From Erwinia_E haradaeae_E (GTDB lineage: Bacteria > Pseudomonadota > Gammaproteobacteria > Enterobacterales > Enterobacteriaceae): DNA of 64,000 bases. The notes beneath the pieces are model-generated. The model made no database searches. It saw nothing but the letters and a program-made list of their open reading frames with translations, and was not told the DNA's origin. The stretch lies in contig NZ_LR217737.1 of assembly GCF_900699015.1 (NCBI RefSeq), positions 310,001-374,000 on the forward strand, read 5' to 3'. The position numbers and the translations under genes are program-made. Below, in pieces: positions 40,700-52,128 of the stretch. The stretch's first letter is position 1. Each line of letters begins with the position of its first letter.

Positions 40700-42151
40700 A
40701 TGAATGTTCATTTGGTAAATGACCAACTTCTTTCTGAGCACAACTTAAGTTTCAATGATCTCACCTCTATTCTTAGTTATCTTTTTGATAGAAAGATGGA
40801 TTATGGTGATCTTTATTTTCAATCCAGATACCAGGAATCCTGGGTTTTGGAAGATCGGATTATTAAAGATGGGTTTTATGGTTTAGAGAAGGGTGTAGGA
40901 GTACGAGCTGTTAGCGGTGGAAAAACTGGATTTGCCTATGCTGATCAAATTACATTCAATGCTTTAAAACAAAGTGCTAAGGTAGCACGAAATATTGTCT
41001 CTGAGAAAGGAGATGGACAATCTTGTATTTTTAGAAAACAGGTATTTCCTATACGATATGCAGGGATCGATCCGTTGAATAGTTTGACGCGTGATGAAAA
41101 GGTTTTATTGTTGCATCAGGTGGACAATATTGCTCGATCTACTGATAAGCGTGTTCAAGAAGTTACTGCTAGCCTTACAGGTGTATATGAACAGGTATTA
41201 ATTGCAGCCACAGATGGAACGTTAGTAGATGATATTCGTCCTTTAGTGCTCTTATCAATCAACGTTCAAGTTGAAGATCGTGGAAAACGAGAAATGGGTT
41301 CTAGTGGTGGCGGCGGACGGTTTGGATATCAGTTTTTTTTAGATCATATAAATAATGAAGGTCGTGCAGAGGCTTGGGCACGAGAAGCAGTGCGTATAGC
41401 ATTAGTAAATTTATATGCGATAGAAGCTCCTGCTGGATCGATTCCTGTTGTTTTAGGGGCAGGATGGCCTGGTATTTTGCTTCATGAAGCAGTTGGACAC
41501 GGTTTAGAAGGTGATTTTAACCGTCTTGGTACATCTGTTTTTAGTGGTAAAATAGGACATCAAGTAGCATCTGAATTTTGTACGGTAGTAGACGATGGGA
41601 CTAAGTATGGTTGTCGAGGTTCTCTATCTGTTGATGATGAAGGCGTTCCAGGACAATATACTACGTTAATTGAAAAAGGTTTACTGAAAGGATATATGCA
41701 CGATAAGCTAAATGCACGCTTAATGGGTATGGAGTCAACTGGTAATGGTCGTCGTGAGTCATACTCTTGTCTTCCTATACCGCGTATGACTAATACTTAT
41801 ATGTTAGCTGGGAATTATACTCCTCAAGAAATTATTGAAAGTGTTGACTATGGTTTATATGCACCTAATTTCCATGGGGGGCAAGTAGATATTACTTCTG
41901 GAGAATTTTCTTTTTCTACTTCAGAGGCTTATTTGATTAAAAATGGAGTAATCAAGCAAGCGGTTAAAGGTGCTACACTGATTGGTTCTGGTATTGAAGT
42001 TATGCAGGCAGTTTCAATGGTTGGAAATGATTTGAATTTAGATGAAGGGATTGCGGTGTGTAGTAAAGATGGACAAAATCTTCCTGTTGGTGTAGGTCAA
42101 CCAACTATTAAGATAGATAAACTGATCGTAGGAGGCTGTTCTAGTGTATAA
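40700..42151 (+). CDS. tldD: Metalloprotease TldD
   Basis: Zinc metalloprotease subunit that with TldE (PmbA) forms a heterodimer degrading unfolded peptides, and in E. coli processes microcin B17 and the antitoxin CcdA. The 483 aa compare with 481. The metal-binding HEAVGH is at residues 262-267. GSSGGGGRFGY, ESYSCLPIPRMTNTYM and the C-terminal GQPTIKIDKLIVGG are typical. tldE is not visible in this window. Intact; its retention in a reduced genome suggests a housekeeping role (inference). Confidence 0.96.
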   Translation: MNVHLVNDQLLSEHNLSFNDLTSILSYLFDRKMDYGDLYFQSRYQESWVLEDRIIKDGFYGLEKGVGVRAVSGGKTGFAYADQITFNALKQSAKVARNIVSEKGDGQSCIFRKQVFPIRYAGIDPLNSLTRDEKVLLLHQVDNIARSTDKRVQEVTASLTGVYEQVLIAATDGTLVDDIRPLVLLSINVQVEDRGKREMGSSGGGGRFGYQFFLDHINNEGRAEAWAREAVRIALVNLYAIEAPAGSIPVVLGAGWPGILLHEAVGHGLEGDFNRLGTSVFSGKIGHQVASEFCTVVDDGTKYGCRGSLSVDDEGVPGQYTTLIEKGLLKGYMHDKLNARLMGMESTGNGRRESYSCLPIPRMTNTYMLAGNYTPQEIIESVDYGLYAPNFHGGQVDITSGEFSFSTSEAYLIKNGVIKQAVKGATLIGSGIEVMQAVSMVGNDLNLDEGIAVCSKDGQNLPVGVGQPTIKIDKLIVGGCSSV

Positions 42152-42279
42152 AAATTTAGTCAAACTATTCACTTTTAAAAAAGAAGATGATTTAAATTTA
42201 TACAATGAAGTGACTTACGGTTATATCTAATTGTAATGCAATAATTTATTAAAAGTAACATGCATCTTTTCGGATGATT

Positions 42280-43626
42280 TTATTTAGTATCTATTGTTAT
42301 AGATGAGCCTCTACCAATTCCGTAATAAATAAAACCCTGTTGTTGAATTGTTTCTGGATTATAGAGGTTGCGGCCATCAAAAATTACAGGTGTTTTTAGC
42401 TTTTTTTTAATTAGATCAAAATTAGGTTTTTGAAAATTATCCCATTCGGTACAAATAATGAGTCCATCTGCATCGTAGAGTGCTAATTCTTTAGTTTTCA
42501 TAAGCTTTAGGTCATCTCGGAATCCATAAATCTGTTGTATTTCATCCATTGATGCTGGGTCAAATGCTTGTATAGTAGCCCCAGCATTCCATAAGGCTTC
42601 TAATAGTACCCTGCTTGGCGCTTCACGTATATCATTGGTGTTGGGTTTAAATGATAACCCCCATACGGCAAAAGTTTTTCCATAAATAGCATGGCCAAAA
42701 TGTTGTTTGACTAGATTTGGTAATTTATATTTTTGAGAAATATTAATATCTGCTACAGCTTGAAGTAAACGAGGGTGATAGCCAACTTTTTTAGAGTTTC
42801 TTATTAAGGATTTAATATCTTTTGGAAAGCATGAGCCTCCGTAACCACAGCCAGGTTGAATAAATGAATACCCAATTCGTGAATCAGAACCAATTCCTTG
42901 TCGTACATACTCAATATCAGCGCCAAGGCGTTCTGCTAGATTAGAGATTTCATTTATAAAACTAATTTTAGTTGCTAACATGCAATTAGCTGTATATTTT
43001 GTAAGCTCAGCACTTCTTATATCCATAAGGATAATAATATTTTCATTATTGATAAATGGGGAATAAAGTTCATTGATGAGTGTAAGTATTACCTTATTAT
43101 CGGTTCCAATAATAATCCGTTCTGGATTCATGCAGTCTGTGACAGCTGACCCCTCTTTGAGAAATTCGGGATTAAAAGCTACGTCAAAATTTAATGTAAT
43201 GCCACGTTCTTTAATTGTTTTTATCATGATTTTGCGTATGTTCTCAGTAGTGCCGACTGGAACAGTAGATTTGTTCAGAATTACTTTATAGTCTTCCATA
43301 TATTTTGAAATAGTATGTGCTACAGAATTTACAGGATGCAAGTCTGTAGAGCCATCTAAGTTTGATGGAGTACCAACGGTAATCAATTGAATAAGACCGT
43401 GACTTACACCTTTTTTTGCTTGAGTAGAAAAATATAATCGTCCTTCTTTGAAGTTTTTTATTATAAGTGTAGATAAGCCTGGCTCAAAAATAGGAAGAAT
43501 CCCTTTTTTTAGATTTTCAATCTTTGTAGCGTTAATATCGATACATAATACATTGTGTCCTACTTCAGCTAGGACTGCAGCTTGAACAAGCCCGACATAA
43601 CCAACACCAAAGATTGTAACTTTCAT
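42280..43626 (-). CDS. ugd: UDP-glucose 6-dehydrogenase
   Basis: Oxidises UDP-glucose to UDP-glucuronate with two NAD. The 448 aa belong to the longer class of the family (E. coli K-12 Ugd has 388). The Rossmann motif GVGYVG is at residues 7-12, NKSTVPVGTT near 118-127, and FNPEFLKEGSAV carries the catalytic glutamate. The nucleophile is C266 in GCGYGGSCFPKD. The second nucleotide fold is FAVWGLSFKPNTNDIREAPS. It is convergent with tldD. The product is the likely substrate of the epimerase at 2.0-3.0 kb. Confidence 0.96.
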   Translation of the reverse strand: MKVTIFGVGYVGLVQAAVLAEVGHNVLCIDINATKIENLKKGILPIFEPGLSTLIIKNFKEGRLYFSTQAKKGVSHGLIQLITVGTPSNLDGSTDLHPVNSVAHTISKYMEDYKVILNKSTVPVGTTENIRKIMIKTIKERGITLNFDVAFNPEFLKEGSAVTDCMNPERIIIGTDNKVILTLINELYSPFINNENIIILMDIRSAELTKYTANCMLATKISFINEISNLAERLGADIEYVRQGIGSDSRIGYSFIQPGCGYGGSCFPKDIKSLIRNSKKVGYHPRLLQAVADINISQKYKLPNLVKQHFGHAIYGKTFAVWGLSFKPNTNDIREAPSRVLLEALWNAGATIQAFDPASMDEIQQIYGFRDDLKLMKTKELALYDADGLIICTEWDNFQKPNFDLIKKKLKTPVIFDGRNLYNPETIQQQGFIYYGIGRGSSITIDTK

Positions 43627-45233
43627 TTACTATTCCAGTGAGTTAAAGATGTTTATTTATTATATATTCTATGTTGAGTGATTATTTAGTCTTAAATATC
43701 ATCTTGTTAGATCTATTGCGTACATAGTAGTAACGTTAGTCATGTTTTGTAAAAAAGAGAGTTGGTTGGTATACTTTAATTTGACAAGATCATAAAATAG
43801 AATGAAAATTCTATTTTCTATTCTAACTTTACACTTAATTTGTATTGGATCTTATCTAGTCAACTACTAGACCTTAATATAGGTTATTTCATCTAAAAAT
43901 GGATGCATCATTTTACTGTTTTTATAGATGTTAAAAATATTAATTTGATTATCATGATTTAGGTTATATCTTGCATGATAGGAATGCTCTTATCTAAATA
44001 TTTTATTTTTTTACAGTATTTATCATTAAGAATATTCTATCTCTTTCTTATACTTTAATAATCATCCTGCCTATGAATAATGTAATTTATTAATTTATAT
44101 TATTTTATAAGATTGTTTTCTTTGATGAAAGATTCATTTTATAGCAGATATTTTTATGATAAAATATCATATATGAATATTAGTATATAATTTTTTAGAA
44201 AAAATGAGATTTAAAATTTTTGTATAGCTGTAAATAGTTTTTTATGCTAAGTTTTTATTATGATTAATCTCATGAAGATTATTTGATTTATTATAGGACA
44301 GGTTATTTATTTGATATATAGGTTGATTTCTAAATATTTATATTTTAACTATACTTAGTATAGAAAAGTTTGTTGAATATAACATATCTATATATTTTTT
44401 TAATAGTAGAATTGAATTCGTGTTGAATCTTATCTTAAGATAGCGCTATATTAGGATGCATGTTAGTGTTTGAGGTGTTTATGATTTTTAAAGATATGTT
44501 ATAAAGGGATTTATTATAACTAGATTAAGATATACATTATTTCTGTTTTTGTAGTTTTTATATTACCTGTTATTATTTTTAATATTTCTTTCTATTGATC
44601 TTCGTATCATTAGTTTTATTAGAGTTTATAATTGTTTGATGATATGTTTAGATATCACTATCTTATGATCAGGTATGTTAAGAAAAATGATTAGCTGTCT
44701 TATTAGAAGATTGACACAATCTACATATAATAAGTAGAAATGTAATAGAACTTTTTATAGTATTGATAAAATAGATCTGAACATATGTTTATCATCCTAA
44801 TAGGATATTTATTTTATAATTCAATCAAGATTTTATGTCTTTTATTTTTTTATTTAATCTTTGTAGTAGGTTAAGTTTTGATTGATTTTATTGACGTATT
44901 TTATATCTTCTATGCTTTCATATAAACTATATATTTTAGAATGAAATATTTTATTTTTAGAGAATAGGATTCTATGATAGATTATTTTATGAAGGTTTTA
45001 ATACTTGAAATCATAGATATTATTTGATTAATATAGATGGTGTTTTAAGGTGAGATTTTAAATATTGAAAAATATATTAAAGAAGTCAAGAGCTAACTTT
45101 TTAGAGATTAAATGATATTTAGTAATAGAATTATAGACTTAATATTCAATTCTCTTATAGAGAACGGGTAATAAATATCGATTAGTTATCTATCGAGATT
45201 CATTTTAGTATTATAAAATCAAAGATAAGAGTT
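43627..45233. other. AT-rich spacer between ugd and rsmH
   Basis: About 1.6 kb. ugd and rsmH diverge, so both promoters should lie here. In E. coli mraZ precedes rsmH; no MraZ segment is readable. No RNA gene or repeat was recognised. Confidence 0.65.
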
Positions 45234-46175
45234 ATGTCGCATACCTTACAGCATATACCAGTCTTATTAGAAGAGGCAGTAAATGGTCTAAATGTTAGAT
45301 CAGACGGTATTTATATTGATGGGACTTTTGGATGTGGGGGCCATTCACGTCTAATTTTAGATAGACTTGGTCAAGAGGGATGCTTATATGCTATTGATCG
45401 AGACCCGCAGGCAGTCAGCATTGCATCTAAAATTACTGATTCACGTTTTACGATAATTAATGGTCAGTTTTCAATGATAGAAAAGTATGTTTCAGAACGT
45501 CGATTGACAAGAAAAATTGATGGTATTATTCTAGATCTTGGCATGTCATCATTACAAGTTGATAATCCTCTTCGAGGTTTTTCTTTTATGAAAGATGGCC
45601 CGTTAGATATGAGGATGAATCCAGTTTCTGGGCAGTCAGCAGCTAAAAAGTTAATGAATGCCAAAGAAAGAGAGATTTATTATGTACTTAAAACTTTTGG
45701 AGAGGAGCGTTTTGCGTGGCGCATTGCCCATTCTATTATAAATAGAAATCGTACTTCTCCGATGACAAGGACAAGAGAACTAGCTAATCTTATTTATTCT
45801 GTTATGCCATCTAGATCTATGCGTAAACATCCAGCAACACGCAGTTTTCAGGCAATTAGAATTTGGGTTAATAATGAGTTGGAAGAGATAGAGCAGGCGT
45901 TAAAAGGAATATTAAAAATCCTTAAAATAGGAGGACGTCTATCAATTATTACTTTTCATTCTCTAGAAGATCGTCTAGTTAAACGATTTATACGTGAGCA
46001 TAGTCGTGGATGCAAAGTTCCTTTTCGGTTACCCATATCAGAGGACCGAATTAGGTATTTAGGTCATCTCTCTTTGCAGGAATTAGGTAAAATCAAACCA
46101 AGTAAAATAGAGATTGTAAAAAATCCACGCGCACGTAGTGCTATTCTACGCTTAGCAGAGCGTATAAGTTTATGA
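45234..46175 (+). CDS. rsmH: 16S rRNA m4C1402 methyltransferase RsmH (MraW)
   Basis: SAM-dependent N4-methylation of C1402 in 16S rRNA at the ribosomal P site. The 313 aa equal E. coli. HIPVLLEEAVNGLNV opens the protein; the SAM site is GIYIDGTFGCGGHS. DGIILDLGMSSLQVDNPLRGFSF, ATRSFQAIRIWVNNEL and SIITFHSLEDRLVKRF follow. It is the first surviving gene of the division and cell wall cluster, and its stop overlaps the ftsL start by 4 nt (ATGA). Confidence 0.97.
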   Translation: MSHTLQHIPVLLEEAVNGLNVRSDGIYIDGTFGCGGHSRLILDRLGQEGCLYAIDRDPQAVSIASKITDSRFTIINGQFSMIEKYVSERRLTRKIDGIILDLGMSSLQVDNPLRGFSFMKDGPLDMRMNPVSGQSAAKKLMNAKEREIYYVLKTFGEERFAWRIAHSIINRNRTSPMTRTRELANLIYSVMPSRSMRKHPATRSFQAIRIWVNNELEEIEQALKGILKILKIGGRLSIITFHSLEDRLVKRFIREHSRGCKVPFRLPISEDRIRYLGHLSLQELGKIKPSKIEIVKNPRARSAILRLAERISL

Positions 46176-46456
46176 CTAGTGCTAAACAATGTAGTTTGAC
46201 GAAAATTATTGCGATGGATCTTGTACGTTATAGCAAGATTCCAATATTTTTTCTAATTGCAGTCATAATATCTGCTTTTCTTGTAGTTATAACTGCATAT
46301 AAAACACGTTTAATCGTTACACAACGTGAGCGACTGATTTTAGAATGTGATGCCCTGGATATTGAATGGAGGAATCTGATTCTTGAAGAGAATGCATTAT
46401 CAAAATATAATATAGATGAGCCTATAAGTTATACAGCAATAAAGATGAAGAATTAG
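46172..46456 (+). CDS. ftsL: Cell division protein FtsL
   Basis: Small bitopic divisome protein that works with FtsB and FtsQ. The product has 94 aa (E. coli 121). It has a cytoplasmic stretch of about 24 residues, one transmembrane helix (IPIFFLIAVIISAFLVVITAY), then a periplasmic leucine-zipper-like segment with the conserved DALDIEWRNLILEENAL. Both ends are shorter than in E. coli. After the core the C-terminus (DEPISYTAIKMKN) resembles the family only loosely. The start overlaps rsmH by 4 nt. Downstream ftsI is absent, so this pair stands alone. Confidence 0.9.
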   Translation: MTSAKQCSLTKIIAMDLVRYSKIPIFFLIAVIISAFLVVITAYKTRLIVTQRERLILECDALDIEWRNLILEENALSKYNIDEPISYTAIKMKN

Positions 46457-47443
46457 TTCTTTAATTAGGGACAAATTGTTTAAGCATAATATTTTAGTTC
46501 TATCTACAACAGAATGTAGTATTATTCAAAAGGCTCTGAGCTGTCGATAAGAAAATTTTAGTTGGAGTATTCTTAAAAGTATGTATTGTGAAAAAACTTA
46601 CTATAAGCGTTAATATGTTATTTTTAAAGAGATAAGTAGTAAAATATAAATTTAGACATATTGATATTTTTAGATATATCTGTAAATCGGAGACATCTGA
46701 TCAGTCAGTATCTAAGTGTTATGGTACAGAAAAATATTTGCTCAAAAATTAAAAACTTAATATATATCGTTAAAAATTTATATTTGAAATAAGTTCTAAA
46801 TAATTTTTTTATAATATTGATGTAAAAATAAAATATGAATATATTGAAGATGAAATTATTTCAAAACATTGTATCTATCTCTCAAAAAGAGAAAAAGAAT
46901 GTTGTTCTGATTTTTATCATATTATTTCTTTTAAAGTTCAGTATTTTAGGCACATAGTATTTCTATTTTTATTGTATTGATAGATTTTACATATATTTTT
47001 TATTTTATTTGTGTATAAAATACTTGATCAAAAAAAGTAGAGATAATTTTATATGCCATTATAAAGTATTTTAGAAAAATATTTTACAATATATTTGGTT
47101 TTATTGAATTTAATTTCTATCGAAGATGTTGATAGATATAGGAGGAGGAGTGGTATGTTTACATGAAGTATCTTAATTACTTTTGATAATTTTAAATAGT
47201 ACAAGATTATTTGATGATAAGGATTATTGATTGAATTGATATTGGTTAGGTTTGAATGGTTATTTTCGAGAGTTTTATATTTAAATGATGATAAGGATTG
47301 AATGAAATAATTAATTCTAAACGTAATTATATTTATTTACACTACTATTGGCTCTCACTTAATTATATTTAGTGAGATTATATATATATGACCGTGTCAT
47401 ATATACTTATCTATTCTATTTTCCATGAAACCTTTAATTGATT
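46457..47443. other. AT-rich spacer after ftsL
   Basis: Nearly 1 kb where ftsI would follow in E. coli. No FtsI motif (SxxK, SxN or KTG blocks) can be read in any frame. It must also contain the mfd promoter; none is convincing. Confidence 0.65.
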
Positions 47444-50400
47444 ATGCCAGAACTCTACTGCTATGACCTACCTTCTAGAAAAGGTGACCAACGGAAGCTG
47501 GGCCAATTAACCGGTTCTGCCTATGCTATTGAATGTGCTGAAATAGCTGAGCGCCATCACGGTCTGGTGATATTAATTACCCAGGATATAAAACATGCTA
47601 GACGTCTTCAGGAGGAAGTTAAACAGTTTACTAATCAACCAGTAAATCGCTTTCCAGATTGGGAAACACTACCATTTGATCGATTCTCTCCAGATCAGGC
47701 GACTATATCTGCTAGACTGACTACTCTATATAATTTACCGATGTTCAAAAGTGGTATTCTAATTTTATCAGTACACACTTTAATGCAGCGTGTATGTCCA
47801 CATCATTTCTTATGTATTTCAGCACTCTGTGTAAAAAAAGGGCTTAAAATTTCTCGTATGCAATTGCGGTTACATCTTAAGAAATCTGGTTATCGTAGTG
47901 TTCACCATATTGTAGAGCATGGTGATTTTTCTAATTATGATACATTTTTAGATATATTTCCTATGGGAAAGGATCAGACTTATCGTATTGTTTTTTTAGA
48001 TGATCAGATTCATGATATATATGTTTTAGATAGTGATCATAAATGCATGAAGAAAGGAATCACTGCACTTAATTTATTGCCTGCTCATGAATTTCCAACT
48101 CATAAAGATGTTATTGATCTTTTTTTAAGGCAGTGGCGTAAGCATTTTGATGTCCGATTTGAGCCTGATCACATTTATCAGCAAGTTAAAAAAGGAACTT
48201 TACCTGCTGGGATTGAGTATTGGCAGCCATTATTTTTTGAAGATCCTTTGCCTGAATTTTTTAGTTATTTACCATCTAATGCACTTTTAGTTATATCTGG
48301 TCAACTAGAAAAAAGTAGTGATGATTTTTGGTCTGATATTAATAGGAGATATGAAAATCGTCGGGTTGACGTTATGCGTCCTTTATTAGCTCCTAAGTAT
48401 TTATGGTTGTGTAGTAGTGAATTGTTATCCGAATTACAAAAATGGCCTCGCATAGAACTCCAATATAAACCTCTAAAAGAGACTAGAACTCAGATTAATT
48501 TAGAATATTCATCATTGCCAGATTTATCAGTGAGACCTAAAGCTCAACAGCCTTTAGATGGTTTACGAAGATTTTTAGAATCTTTTCGTGGTTCAGTAAT
48601 TTTCTCAGTAGAAAACGAAGGGCGTAGAGAGGTTTTACAGGAGTTACTAGTACGTATTAATATTCAAGCAGATATTATTTATCAATTATCTCAGGCTCAA
48701 GGTTGTGGGTGTTATTTATTAATTGGCTCCAGTGAGAAAGGTTGTATTGATCATCGACGACAACGTGCATTAATCTGTGAAAATGATTTACTAGATGATT
48801 TTGTTGGCTATACTGGTCAAGATCGTCGTAAGGCAATAAACGCTGATATTTTGATACCACATTTTTCAGATCTATCTCCTGGTCAACCGGTAGTACATAT
48901 AGAACATGGTGTTGGACGATATCTCGGTCTTTCTACTTTAGAGACAGGTGGAATTCAAGCAGATTATCTTATGTTAGCATATGCTGAAAATGCTAAACTG
49001 TATATCCCTATGCCGTCATTGCATCTTATTAGCCGCTATACGGGTAGTTCTTATGAAACTGCTCCACTACATAGGTTAGGTGGTTCCACTTGGTTGCGAG
49101 CTAGAAAGAAAGTTTCTAAAAAAGTGCGTGATGCTGCAGCCGAATTACTGGATATTTATGCTCAGCGTGCAGCCAAAAATGGTTTTGCTTTTAAACATGA
49201 TAAAAAACAATATCAGTTGTTTTGTGAAAGTTTTCCATTTAAAGTGACTTCTGATCAAAAAAAAGCAATTAATGCAGTTCTTAGTGACATGTCTCAACCG
49301 TTAACTATGGATCGTCTTATATGTGGTGATGTTGGTTTTGGAAAAACAGAAGTTGCTATGCGTGCTGCTTTCTTAGCAGTTTTCAATCATAAGCAGGTAG
49401 CGGTTTTGGTGCCAACTACTCTCCTTGCTCAGCAGCATTATGATAATTTTCGAGATCGATTTGCTAATTGGCCGGTATGTATTAAGATGTTGTCGCGATT
49501 TCGAACCGATAGGGAACGAGATCAAGTATTAAAGGAGACAAGAGAGGGTAAGGTAGACATACTGATTGGCACTCATCAACTACTACAAAACAAGATAAAA
49601 TGGTATGATCTTGGTTTACTTGTTGTAGATGAGGAACATCGTTTTGGTGTTCGTCATAAAGAACGTATTAAAGTAATGCGTACAGATGTTGATATTCTTA
49701 CTTTAACAGCTACGCCTATTCCACGTACTTTGAATATGGCCGTGCATGGCATGCGTGATTTATCAATTATTTCTACTCCACCAGCACGTCGTTTAGCAGT
49801 TAAAACTTTCGTTCGTCAATATGATCAGAAAATTATTGGAGAAGCTATTTTACGTGAAATACTTCGTGGTGGACAGGTTTATTATCTCTATAATGACGTG
49901 GAAAATATTGAGAAAGTAACAAAAGAACTTTCTGAGTTAGTGCCAACAGCACGTATCGCTCTTGGTCATGGTCAAATGAATGAACGTGAACTGGAGCGGG
50001 TTATGAATGATTTTTATCATCAGCGATTTAATGTATTAGTTTGTACTACGATTATTGAAACTGGTATAGATATACCTACAGCTAACACAATAATCATTGA
50101 AGGTGCTGATCGGTTTGGGCTTGCTCAACTTCATCAATTAAGAGGGCGTGTTGGGCGTTCACATCATCAAGCTTATGCTTGGCTATTGACACCACATCCT
50201 AAAGTAATGACTATTAATGCACAGAAACGTTTAGAGGCAATTTCTTCTTTAGAAGATCTAGGTGTTGGTTTGTCTTTAGCTACCCATGATCTTGAAATTC
50301 GCGGAGCTGGTGAATTACTTGGTGAAGGGCAGAGTGGCCAGATAGATAGTATTGGTTTTTCACTATATATGGAGTTATTAGAACATGCTGTTGATTCTTT

Positions 50401-50893
50401 AAAATCTGGTCGTGAACCTACCTTAGAAGATCTCACTAGTAGTCAAATTAATATTGATCTTAAGATACCTTCTTTTCTTCCAGATTCTTTTATTCCTGAT
50501 GTTAATACTCGTTTAGAGTTTTATAAGAGGATTGCTAGTGCAAAAAATTATAGTACATTAAATGCTATTAAGACAGAGTTAATCCATCGTTTTGGATTAA
50601 TGCCAGATCCAGCTCATGCTCTTCTAGATACTGCTTCTTTGAGGTTATCGTCACAAATTATTGGCGTGAAGAAGATAGAAGCTCATGAAACGGGAGGATT
50701 AATTGAGTTTAATGAAAATAATAAGATTAATGCTACCTGGTTGCTAGGTCTGTTACAGAAAGAGCCTCAGTGTTGGTTTCTAGATGGATCCAAGCGTATT
50801 AGGTTTGTCTATGATTTGTCAGAACGTATAGTACGGATTCAATGGATTAGCAACTTGATTGAACAGATGCGTAATAATATAGTATCTATATAG
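47444..50893 (+). CDS. mfd: Transcription-repair coupling factor Mfd
   Basis: DNA translocase that removes RNA polymerase stalled at lesions and recruits UvrA. With ATG 47444 the protein has 1149 aa (E. coli 1148) and opens MPELYCYDLP; the TTG two codons earlier is not needed. The UvrB-homology module runs to about residue 340. The RNA polymerase interaction domain follows (VVHIEHGVGRYLGL). Helicase motifs are GDVGFGKTE with K634 at the E. coli position, the DEEH box VVDEEHRFG, TATPIPRT, and QLRGRVGRS. The C-terminal UvrA-regulatory domain is complete. No uvr genes are seen in this window. Confidence 0.98.
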   Translation: MPELYCYDLPSRKGDQRKLGQLTGSAYAIECAEIAERHHGLVILITQDIKHARRLQEEVKQFTNQPVNRFPDWETLPFDRFSPDQATISARLTTLYNLPMFKSGILILSVHTLMQRVCPHHFLCISALCVKKGLKISRMQLRLHLKKSGYRSVHHIVEHGDFSNYDTFLDIFPMGKDQTYRIVFLDDQIHDIYVLDSDHKCMKKGITALNLLPAHEFPTHKDVIDLFLRQWRKHFDVRFEPDHIYQQVKKGTLPAGIEYWQPLFFEDPLPEFFSYLPSNALLVISGQLEKSSDDFWSDINRRYENRRVDVMRPLLAPKYLWLCSSELLSELQKWPRIELQYKPLKETRTQINLEYSSLPDLSVRPKAQQPLDGLRRFLESFRGSVIFSVENEGRREVLQELLVRINIQADIIYQLSQAQGCGCYLLIGSSEKGCIDHRRQRALICENDLLDDFVGYTGQDRRKAINADILIPHFSDLSPGQPVVHIEHGVGRYLGLSTLETGGIQADYLMLAYAENAKLYIPMPSLHLISRYTGSSYETAPLHRLGGSTWLRARKKVSKKVRDAAAELLDIYAQRAAKNGFAFKHDKKQYQLFCESFPFKVTSDQKKAINAVLSDMSQPLTMDRLICGDVGFGKTEVAMRAAFLAVFNHKQVAVLVPTTLLAQQHYDNFRDRFANWPVCIKMLSRFRTDRERDQVLKETREGKVDILIGTHQLLQNKIKWYDLGLLVVDEEHRFGVRHKERIKVMRTDVDILTLTATPIPRTLNMAVHGMRDLSIISTPPARRLAVKTFVRQYDQKIIGEAILREILRGGQVYYLYNDVENIEKVTKELSELVPTARIALGHGQMNERELERVMNDFYHQRFNVLVCTTIIETGIDIPTANTIIIEGADRFGLAQLHQLRGRVGRSHHQAYAWLLTPHPKVMTINAQKRLEAISSLEDLGVGLSLATHDLEIRGAGELLGEGQSGQIDSIGFSLYMELLEHAVDSLKSGREPTLEDLTSSQINIDLKIPSFLPDSFIPDVNTRLEFYKRIASAKNYSTLNAIKTELIHRFGLMPDPAHALLDTASLRLSSQIIGVKKIEAHETGGLIEFNENNKINATWLLGLLQKEPQCWFLDGSKRIRFVYDLSERIVRIQWISNLIEQMRNNIVSI

Positions 50894-52107
50894 TCTATTT
50901 GATCAAAATATTAAATATTATACATCTAGGATAGATTGCGTATTTTAGGATTATTTTTAATAATTATTAAATATCTATTTCCTTATTTAAAATATGCTAA
51001 TCTTATAAACATCCTGTAGAGTTAATGTTGGTGATATAATCAGATCTGTCAATACATTTAGGATCATTGCATTATTTAAATTTAATAATATTGTTAATGC
51101 TGTAATTTGATATTTATTAATCTTTTAGTTAAGAATAAAAGCTACACTGTTTGTTTATTTTTTATTTAATTAAAACGTAAAGAGTCGTAAATCTAAAGTT
51201 GATTATTAAGTTTTATTGCTTCGATGTCTTATTTTGATTTAGGATATGTTTATCATTGTATGATATATTTATAGTGATTATTAATATAACTAATATTGTA
51301 TTTATATTTATTCTTAGTTCTTATAGTATAAGTTTATCAATTATTTTTGATGTCATGGTAGGGATATTATGAACATAGAATCAAATTCTATCCTATATTT
51401 TATATATAGATGAATGAATCAGTTAAAGCAGGAGGACCTGTGAAATATATAATTTATTGGTAGTTTTCTTTCTCGAGATAAAGAGATGGAATTCTTTAAA
51501 ATTAAAAATTATATAGATAAAATCTATAACAAAGAGATATTGATATCTTAATATTATTTATAATATGTATAAAAATAATCAACGTTTACTTTTCTTATAA
51601 ATTTGATTTTTGATATGTTTTATAGGCCTCAATCAGTCACTTTATTCCGGATAGGGTGAATAATATATGGGTATTTTGAGTAGAAATTTTATTACATAAT
51701 TAATTAGATTACAGGTATGTAATACTATTGAAGTATTTTTATAGTCTATAATATAAGATTATATCTTATAATATTAAATATATAAGGACAATATCGGAAT
51801 ATAACTATATTTTTTATATAGAATAGAACTATAATAGTTTAGAGTTATTTTCTTATATTGATTCCTGATTAGTATATAGTAATTTTTAAGATGTTAATAA
51901 TTTAATTTTTTGTAATATAAAATAAGTCTTTGTTTGTATCTTTAAAGAAATAAAAAGATATCAAGATATTATATGCATAATATCTTATCAGTAGGATAAA
52001 AAAGTAGATTAATATGATTATGATTTACTTAGCAAGTATAATAAATTATACAATACAGTTAATAAAAGAATTTCTCTATATAGGAACTAGAAGATTACAA
52101 TGTTTTA

Positions 52108-52128
52108 TGTCACCACTAAGTGGTGACA
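52108..52128. repeat. Perfect palindrome (10-bp arms)
   Basis: TGTCACCACT (52108-52117) and AGTGGTGACA (52119-52128) flank a single central A. The arms are half G+C inside a spacer that is mostly A/T. No T run follows on either strand, so it resembles an operator-like dyad or the fossil of a terminator. Confidence 0.5.

Noticed and set aside
46400..46470. Possible third homopolymer-type frameshift at the ftsL 3' end
   Set aside because: A one-base insertion would only change the last few residues (to KDEELVL) and the run there is short, so evidence is too thin.
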